A stretch of DNA of 10,939 bases from JARKQH01 sp964631605. Lineage in GTDB: Bacteria > Verrucomicrobiota > Verrucomicrobiia > Limisphaerales > UBA8199. The translations under genes and the position numbers were made by a program. Where the stretch lies: assembly GCA_964631605.1 (NCBI GenBank), contig CAZVYG010000120.1:1-10939 (forward strand). Direction: 5' to 3'. This document shows positions 7,592 to 10,939 of this stretch, piece by piece. The notes below the pieces were generated by a model. The model had not been told where the DNA came from, ran no database searches, and worked only from the letters and a program-made list of their open reading frames with translations. Position 1 is the first letter of the stretch. Every line of letters starts with the position of its first letter.

Positions 7592-7609
7592 TTCAAACAG
7601 GTTCAAACA
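7592..7609. repeat. Two direct TTCAAACA copies at one helical-turn spacing
   Basis: TTCAAACA is found at 7592-7599 and 7602-7609. The 10-base period puts both copies on the same face of the helix, about 32 bases upstream of the TTGACT box, a usual place for an activator site. Chance occurrence cannot be excluded. Confidence 0.3.
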
Positions 7610-7780
7610 TGGCGCATTCCGCGAAAAAACCACGACCGGACTGCGCCAGGCTGAGGCGGCGGGCGAATTCGACTTTTCAAAGTCCAAGAGGCGGGCCCCG
7701 GTTCGCGAGCGCAGGGCCGGCACCCAAACGGTTGGGGGGCGCGGGCGCCGTCGGCAGCACCCCTTTGCTGAACCAGTTTA

Positions 7781-7800
7781 GGCCGGCTCGCCTGCCGGCC
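7781..7800 (-). terminator. Hairpin just past the split gene, possible weak terminator
   Basis: GGCCGGC (7781-7787) and GCCGGCC (7794-7800) form a perfect 7-bp stem with a 6-base loop. It lies 9 bases after the TGA at 7810-7812 on the minus strand. No real T-run follows (TAAACT), so termination here would be weak or would need a protein factor. The stem shares its GGCCGGC core with the terminator at 3878-3906. Confidence 0.4.
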
Positions 7801-7809
7801 ATGGCTGCC

Positions 7810-8466
7810 TCAAGGAACCGGCAAAACGCGCAAGAAGGCGTATTGGGGTCCGCCACTGATATCCAGCTTTACCGAAGTGGGGCCATTGGTGCCTGGGATA
7901 TCCTGGGCCACGGTTTGCCAGTTGAGAAATTTGGCGGCGCCAAGCAGATTCCGGGTGCCAAGCACCTTGTAATTCTTGGTCGCGCTGCCATTCCACTCGA
8001 GCAGAATCTGCTGCCCGTCCAGCTTGGACACGCGGATCAAACCCACGGGTTGATAGGGAGTCAGTTCCTCGCCCATCGCCCATTTGCAGGCGCGTATGAA
8101 GAGGACCTTGCCCAGGTCGGTGAGGCAGTTAAAGGCGCGGCGAGAGTCGCCCGAGCCGCGCTCGTTGACAAAGAAATGCACGAGGCGCGAGGGAGAGGTC
8201 GTCAGGCCGGCCCACGGTCCCTCGGGAATGGTCAGGCCGAAACTGCCGCCAATGTCCATGACCGCAAAGACGGCGCGGTTGGTATCGCTCGCCAGCAAAC
8301 CGAGCACGGTGGTTCCCGGCGCCACCACGGTGGGAGAGGTCAGGTTTGGATTCAGGTCCACCGCCAGCCAGCTATACCGATAGTTGATTTTGCCGCCGCT
8401 GGGCACATGCGCATTTTCTTCGGGATAGGGATCCCGCCAGATTTTGACCCGCCCCTGGGCGTCCAA
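7810..8466 (-). CDS. Downstream part of the amber-split gene
   Basis: The open part after the TAG could be read separately only from a TTG at 8464-8466, giving 218 residues, with no Shine-Dalgarno and no signal peptide, so independent translation is unlikely. It continues the upstream frame. It contains a conserved-looking core (KIWRDPYPEENAHVPSGGKI, RLVHFFVNERGSGDSRRAFN, FIRACKWAMGEELTPYQPVG) and a C-terminal beta domain of the type LEWNGSATKNYKVLGTRNL ... YAFLRVLPVP, usual at the ends of exported Verrucomicrobiota proteins. Gene finders will probably report it as a separate hypothetical protein. Confidence 0.5.
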   Translation of the reverse strand: MDAQGRVKIWRDPYPEENAHVPSGGKINYRYSWLAVDLNPNLTSPTVVAPGTTVLGLLASDTNRAVFAVMDIGGSFGLTIPEGPWAGLTTSPSRLVHFFVNERGSGDSRRAFNCLTDLGKVLFIRACKWAMGEELTPYQPVGLIRVSKLDGQQILLEWNGSATKNYKVLGTRNLLGAAKFLNWQTVAQDIPGTNGPTSVKLDISGGPQYAFLRVLPVP

Positions 8467-8475
8467 GGGAATGCC

Positions 8476-8478
8476 CTA
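8476..8478 (-). other. In-frame TAG inside the 7810-9108 reading frame
   Basis: On the minus strand the codons read CAC CCG ATC ATG TAG GGC ATT CCC. There is no frame change and no insertion around it. A single C-to-T change from CAG would create it. Confidence 0.85.
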
Positions 8479-9108
8479 CATGATCGGGTGGGAAGGGTTT
8501 ACGACCTTCATGTACTGCGCGTCCCCCAACGCCGTTCCGGCGACGTCGCCGCTGTTAATCGAGCTGTACATGTAAATGCTCGATTTGCCATTGAGCGAGC
8601 GATCGCCGATGCAGGAATGTTCGCCCATGATAATCCCGACGCCGTTGGTGTTCGGCGGCGGCATGTCGTAGGAACTGCCGCTGCCGGACACGATCACCAG
8701 CGCCGCCGAGTAGGCATAGTTGGTGTCGGTCAGCTTGGTTGGACCGCCGCCGCCGCCGTAGATATACTCATGGTAATAGACGGTGGCGCCGGGAAAAGGG
8801 GGGATGAAATAGATACCGGAGGGATCGAATACGTTCGGGTTCAGGAGCCATTCGGGCACCAGCCGCGTGGAGTAGCCATGGTCCTGCAGCAATTCGGCCA
8901 TCGCGGCATCGCCCGGCGAAAAGACGCCGGGCCCCTTGAAATCATCGGCGTCATAGAGCGTGCTTGAACTGATCTGCCGATAGAGCGCGTCTGAGGCCGT
9001 GCGTGAAGTGATGACAATCAGGCCGTTGGTCACCCCGCCTGCCTGACTTTGGATATTTGCCTGAAGAGCCAGCACCAGGGCGCCGGCCCATGCTACGCTA
9101 CGTTTCAT
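8476..9108 (-). CDS. Upstream part of the amber-split gene, secreted protein of 210 residues
   Basis: The ATG at 9108 has the only clean Shine-Dalgarno in the window (AAAGGA, 9115-9120, spacing 6). Residues 1-24 form a signal peptide (MKRSVAWAGALVLALQ ... SQAGG). The rest alternates strands and helices like a GATase1-type fold: LIVITSR at 30-36, MAELLQDHGYSTRLVPEWL at 70-88, AALVIVSGSGSS at 135-146 and GIIMGEHSCIGDR at 158-170. It contains a glycine/proline/tyrosine-rich loop at 105-123. The frame stops abruptly at the HPIM motif, where similar folds continue, so this product alone would be truncated. If still expressed it would lack about half of the protein. Confidence 0.7.
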   Translation of the reverse strand: MKRSVAWAGALVLALQANIQSQAGGVTNGLIVITSRTASDALYRQISSSTLYDADDFKGPGVFSPGDAAMAELLQDHGYSTRLVPEWLLNPNVFDPSGIYFIPPFPGATVYYHEYIYGGGGGPTKLTDTNYAYSAALVIVSGSGSSYDMPPPNTNGVGIIMGEHSCIGDRSLNGKSSIYMYSSINSGDVAGTALGDAQYMKVVNPSHPIM

Positions 9109-9114
9109 TGACTA

Positions 9115-9120
9115 TCCTTT
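9115..9120 (-). promoter_or_regulatory. Ribosome binding site fixing the start at 9108
   Basis: AAAGGA on the minus strand lies 6 bases before the ATG at 9106-9108. It is worth noting because the other starts in this window lack a recognisable Shine-Dalgarno. Confidence 0.65.
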
Positions 9121-9215
9121 GGTTGGCCGCTATCGCGGCGGTTCTTGGTTTGTTTCGGGACTGACGCAAATTTTCGACTTCGGAGTTGCGCCGCATCCGG
9201 GCACTCTCCGCCGGG

Positions 9216-9548
9216 TTACTGGCGCGCGCTGGTTCGCTCCTGCACCCAGCGAATGTCGGCGTTGTTCGGTTGCAGCGTCGAGTAATTGAAAGAGGTCTGG
9301 TAGGTGATCTTCAGGGCCAGGGTGCGTCCATCCCGCCACCTTTTGATTTCTGAATGGCCGTCCGCGAAGCTGAAGCCGCACCCGCCGCCGTGGTAATTGG
9401 CCGGTCCGTCCTGCCACAGCGCCGCTGCCGGTTCCATCCTCACAGCAAACGCGGCGTCATTCACGCTGTCGGGGTTTTCATCTATGGTCACCCACAGGTT
9501 ACAGGGCACCGGCAGGGTCATGTCCGCGGCTTTCTTGTAAATCCGCCA
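9216..9548 (-). pseudogene. 3' remnant of an H-X9-DG pseudopilin-like (DUF1559-related) protein gene
   Basis: About 110 residues are left, ending in TAA at 9216-9218. The diagnostic C-terminal motif is intact: H, nine residues, then DG (HGGGCGFSFADGHSEIKRW). The preceding IDENPDSVNDAAFAVRM and WRIYKKAADM also belong to such proteins. Family members start with a type IV pilin-like FTLIELLVVIAIIA segment and are 200-350 residues long. That N-terminal segment is absent on the minus strand upstream, where the family resemblance stops at about 9548. An ATG at 9521 would give a 101-residue frame, but it begins in mid-domain. This is most likely a truncated, inactive gene whose first half was deleted. 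Confidence 0.75.
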
Positions 9549-9680
9549 GGGGGGAGAGGTTGAATGCCCGCCTCCCCCGGGGCGGTCGTGGGGTTTCTCA
9601 CATCCGTCGCCCCAAACCGCCGGCGCCGGTCGCGCCGGCAGTGCGCACCTCGAGCCTCGGGAGGGTGTAAGGACACGGCA

Positions 9681-9706
9681 ACGGTTCGGAGGGGACGGTT
9701 CGGAGG
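9681..9706. repeat. Tandem repeat, two 14-base units
   Basis: ACGGTTCGGAGG occurs at 9681-9692 and 9695-9706, separated by GG, so the period is 14 bases. There are only two copies; this is probably slippage in decaying non-coding DNA. Confidence 0.6.
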
Positions 9707-9820
9707 CAAAAGGCGGCCACCCGGCCGGGCCCCTCGCAGGATTGGACGCCGGCCCATCTCAAGGGCCGAAGAGCCGGCGGCGACCCGGCGCTTGAAACGC
9801 GCGCCCCACCCGGCCGCGCT

Positions 9821-9831
9821 GGGGGGGGGGG
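9821..9831. repeat. Homopolymer of 11 G
   Basis: Eleven consecutive G bases lie 12 bases from the frr stop codon. The length of such runs is often miscalled and can vary in a population; being outside genes, it has no frame effect here. Confidence 0.8.
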
Positions 9832-9842
9832 AAAGACCGCCG

Positions 9843-10403
9843 TTAAACGGTCATGATTTCTTTTTCCTTGTGGGCGAGGTGAGCGTCAATTTTGGCGATG
9901 TACTCGTCGGTGAGTTTTTGAAGCTCTTTTTCGGCGTGCTCGACCTCGTCCTCGGTGACGCCGCTGTCATGGCCATGTTTCTTGAGCTGCTCCATGGCGT
10001 CGCGGCGGACATGGCGGATGGCGACGCGTCCGTCCTCGGCCATTTTACGGATGATTTTGACAAATTCCTGGCGGCGTTCCTGGCTGAGTTCAGGGAAGAA
10101 GATGCGGATGGTGCGGCCCTGAATCGAAGGCGTGAGACCGATGTTGGCCTTGAGAATGGCTTTTTCGATGGCATGCAGGGAATTGGCGTCCCAAGGCTGG
10201 ATGGCGAGGGTCCGCGGTTCGGGGGTGGTGATGCCCGCCAGCTCGCGAATGCGCATTTGGGCGCCGTAGGCTTCGACCATGATGTTCTCGACCAAGGCGG
10301 GAGAGGCTTTGCCGGTGCGGACGCCGGCGAACTCCTTGACCACGACCTGCTCCGTCTTGCTCATTTTGTCTTCCGCTTCGAGTAAAAAGTCGTCCAGTGC
10401 CAT
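9843..10403 (-). CDS. frr: Ribosome recycling factor
   Basis: A complete 186-residue RRF, the usual family length. It frees ribosomes from mRNA after termination together with EF-G in the cytoplasm. Visible family motifs: VRTGKASPALVE at 28-39, the PEPRTLAIQPWD stretch at 61-72, AIEKAI at 78-83, the RIFFPELSQERRQEF segment at 100-114, AIRHVRRDA at 128-136 with the arginines of the ribosome-contacting helix, and KLTDEYIAKID ... HKEKEIM at the end. The ATG at 10403 is chosen because the upstream in-frame ATG at 10466 adds residues that no RRF has and overlaps a probable terminator. In many bacteria frr follows pyrH; here the upstream neighbour is an oxidoreductase gene 81 bases away, so frr probably has its own promoter. 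Confidence 0.97.
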   Translation of the reverse strand: MALDDFLLEAEDKMSKTEQVVVKEFAGVRTGKASPALVENIMVEAYGAQMRIRELAGITTPEPRTLAIQPWDANSLHAIEKAILKANIGLTPSIQGRTIRIFFPELSQERRQEFVKIIRKMAEDGRVAIRHVRRDAMEQLKKHGHDSGVTEDEVEHAEKELQKLTDEYIAKIDAHLAHKEKEIMTV

Positions 10404-10418
10404 AGGTGCGGGGCACCT
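10404..10418 (-). promoter_or_regulatory. Hairpin abutting the frr start codon
   Basis: AGGTGC (10404-10409 on the plus strand) and GCACCT (10413-10418) form a perfect 6-bp stem with a 3-base loop. In the transcript the only SD-like bases (AAGG) fall in the distal arm and the ATG follows the stem directly. This could restrain translation; it may also be chance. Confidence 0.35.
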
Positions 10419-10456
10419 TAGCAAAGCCGGCTTGGGCTGTATAGAGGGAAAGTGCC

Positions 10457-10483
10457 TCGAAAACACCCCCCCTGTGGGGGAGG
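10457..10483 (-). terminator. Possible intrinsic terminator after the partial oxidoreductase gene
   Basis: On the minus strand CCCCC, loop ACA and GGGGG (10468-10480) form a stem extendable by a T:G and a C:G pair. It is followed by TGTTTTC and begins a few bases past the TGA at 10485. The stem is good, but the T-run is short and interrupted. Confidence 0.45.
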
Positions 10484-10484
10484 G

Positions 10485-10939
10485 TCAGGCTTTCAGCCCT
10501 TTGAGGTCGGCTTCGAATTTTTCATTTGCCCTCATCATTTCGTCCCAAGTGACGACGGCATTGCGGTAGGCGGCGGTGCGGCCGAGAATGGTGGTTAGGT
10601 TGCTGCGGACGCTGGCCGGGACGGTGAGATTGGAGCATTCGCCACGGGTCACCTGGTCATGGAAGGAGGCGATGTTGGCGGCCGCGCCGGTTTGGTAGAG
10701 GTTGGGCACCTGGGCATCGCTGTGAAACTCCTTGGATTTGAGGGTGACGTGGCCGAAGTAATGGGTGTCCAGCACGCCCTTGACCCCAAAGGCGCGGAAG
10801 AGGATGTCGTCGTAGCCCCAGCCGGATTGATGGGAATTGAAGCTGACCACCAGGTCGTTGGGAAAATAGAAGATGACCGCAAAACGGTCCCAGCAGTTGC
10901 CGACAAAGCCGCGGGTGGCGCCGCCGTTGCCGTAGGCGC
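10485..10939 (-). CDS. Gfo/Idh/MocA family oxidoreductase, C-terminal part (cut by window edge)
   Basis: The last 151 codons are present and the frame stays open to the right edge, so the gene begins outside the window; the GTG at 10850 is internal and not a start. The visible part is the C-terminal alpha/beta domain of a sugar-type oxidoreductase: NCWDRFAVIFYFPNDLVVSF, SHQSGWGYDDILFRAFGVKG, DTHYFGHVTLKSKEFHSD, a conserved SNLTVPASVRSNLTTILGRT region and a closing VTWDEMMRANE. It is a different subfamily from the enzyme at 3927-5258: the middle strands differ (SGWGYDDILFR, and no QIKRDW equivalent). The N-terminal Rossmann domain, EKP motif and any Tat signal cannot be seen. The substrate is unknown. 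Confidence 0.88.
   Translation of the reverse strand, partial: AYGNGGATRGFVGNCWDRFAVIFYFPNDLVVSFNSHQSGWGYDDILFRAFGVKGVLDTHYFGHVTLKSKEFHSDAQVPNLYQTGAAANIASFHDQVTRGECSNLTVPASVRSNLTTILGRTAAYRNAVVTWDEMMRANEKFEADLKGLKA

Larger units (their letters stand above)
7509..7809. other. 301-base non-coding gap with regulatory-looking structure
   Basis: No open frame here has recognisable protein features. The gap separates the split gene (minus strand, ending 7810) from the SUMF1-fold gene (minus strand, starting 7508), so it should hold a 3' end and a promoter. It contains a hairpin at 7781-7800, a near-palindrome GACTTTTCAAAGTC at 7671-7684 (6-bp arms), two direct TTCAAACA copies 10 bases apart at 7592-7609, a TTGACT box at 7555-7560 and a strong palindrome at 7515-7540. 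Confidence 0.6.
7810..9108 (-). pseudogene. Secreted GATase1/ThuA-like-fold protein gene interrupted by one in-frame amber codon
   Basis: One continuous frame of 432 codons runs from the ATG at 9108 to the TGA at 7810-7812, broken only by TAG at 8476-8478 (codon 211). The reading frame is identical on both sides, and the local sense HPIM-stop-GIPLDAQGRVKIW makes a natural protein if the stop is replaced by a sense codon; CAG (Gln) is one base away. Residues 1-24 are a signal peptide. Strands such as LIVITSR, AALVIVSGSG and GIIMGEHSCIG, followed by HPIM-x-GIP, suggest a Rossmann-like GATase1/ThuA fold (inference). The C-terminal 90 or so residues resemble the beta-rich tail domains of Verrucomicrobiota secreted proteins. 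It may be a recent nonsense pseudogene, a sequencing or assembly error, or a readthrough gene. Confidence 0.7.
9549..9842. other. 294-base eroded intergenic stretch
   Basis: No coding sequence is recognised. It is very rich in G and C and holds a tandem 14-base period (ACGGTTCGGAGG at 9681-9692 and 9695-9706), a 7-bp hairpin GCCGGCG/CGCCGGC (9619-9639) and an 11-G run (9821-9831). No intrinsic terminator with a T-run was seen for the frr gene, whose stop is at 9843. Confidence 0.6.

Noticed and set aside
7609..8967. 452-codon plus-strand open frame opposite the amber-split gene
   Set aside because: It could tempt one to call the plus strand as the real gene, but it lacks a signal, domain or ribosome site, while the minus strand shows a signal peptide, a Shine-Dalgarno and conserved blocks on both sides of the TAG.
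9216..9757. Possibility that the H-X9-DG fragment is a full short protein starting upstream
   Set aside because: The upstream frame (Arg/Pro/Gly-rich) has no pilin-type hydrophobic N-terminus and no family resemblance beyond about 9548.
9564..10385. 273-codon plus-strand open frame opposite frr
   Set aside because: The minus strand is an unmistakable ribosome recycling factor; the plus-strand frame has no family features.

Overview
The window looks like a piece of a GC-rich Verrucomicrobiota chromosome, probably from the Limisphaerales/Pedosphaera side, or less likely from a planctomycete. This is inferred from gene content: a Tat-exported Gfo/Idh/MocA oxidoreductase, a fragment of an H-X9-DG pseudopilin-like protein, a secreted sulfatase-modifying-factor-fold protein, a LamG-tailed sialidase-like protein, and a membrane protein whose N-terminus has the short 'Y-x-N-V-x-V ... 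LPEE' type module common in that phylum. No 16S or other marker for a firmer assignment is present. The ribosome recycling factor gene shows that this is core chromosome rather than a plasmid or prophage. I see no transposase, integrase, CRISPR array, tRNA or rRNA.

Layout. At the left is one plus-strand gene, a secreted BNR/sialidase-like protein with a C-terminal LamG domain (147-1976). Everything else runs on the minus strand. Right to left along transcription these are: the C-terminal end of a Gfo/Idh/MocA oxidoreductase cut by the window edge (10485-10939); frr (9843-10403); an eroded intergenic stretch with an 11-G run; a 3' remnant of an H-X9-DG protein (9216-9548); a secreted protein gene split by one in-frame amber codon (7810-9108); a 301-base regulatory-looking gap; the secreted SUMF1-fold protein (5343-7508); a full-length Tat-exported Gfo/Idh/MocA oxidoreductase (3927-5258) ending in a clear intrinsic terminator; a DUF5684-like membrane protein (2976-3791); and an aldo/keto reductase (1997-2884) that converges on the sialidase-like gene.

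Functional reading. The sialidase-like hydrolase, the two Gfo/Idh/MocA enzymes and the aldo/keto reductase fit the polysaccharide and sugar-oxidation lifestyle of these bacteria, but they are not arranged as one compact operon, so a shared pathway is only an inference. The SUMF1-fold gene and the Tat oxidoreductase are 84 bases apart and could share a transcript ending at the terminator at 3878-3906.

Most worth a second look: the amber codon inside an otherwise intact 432-codon reading frame; a near-perfect 26-bp palindrome directly before the SUMF1-fold gene; the decayed pseudopilin remnant beside the split gene; and the absence of the catalytic cysteine pair in the SUMF1 domain. I did not find convincing evidence of an undescribed multi-gene system.
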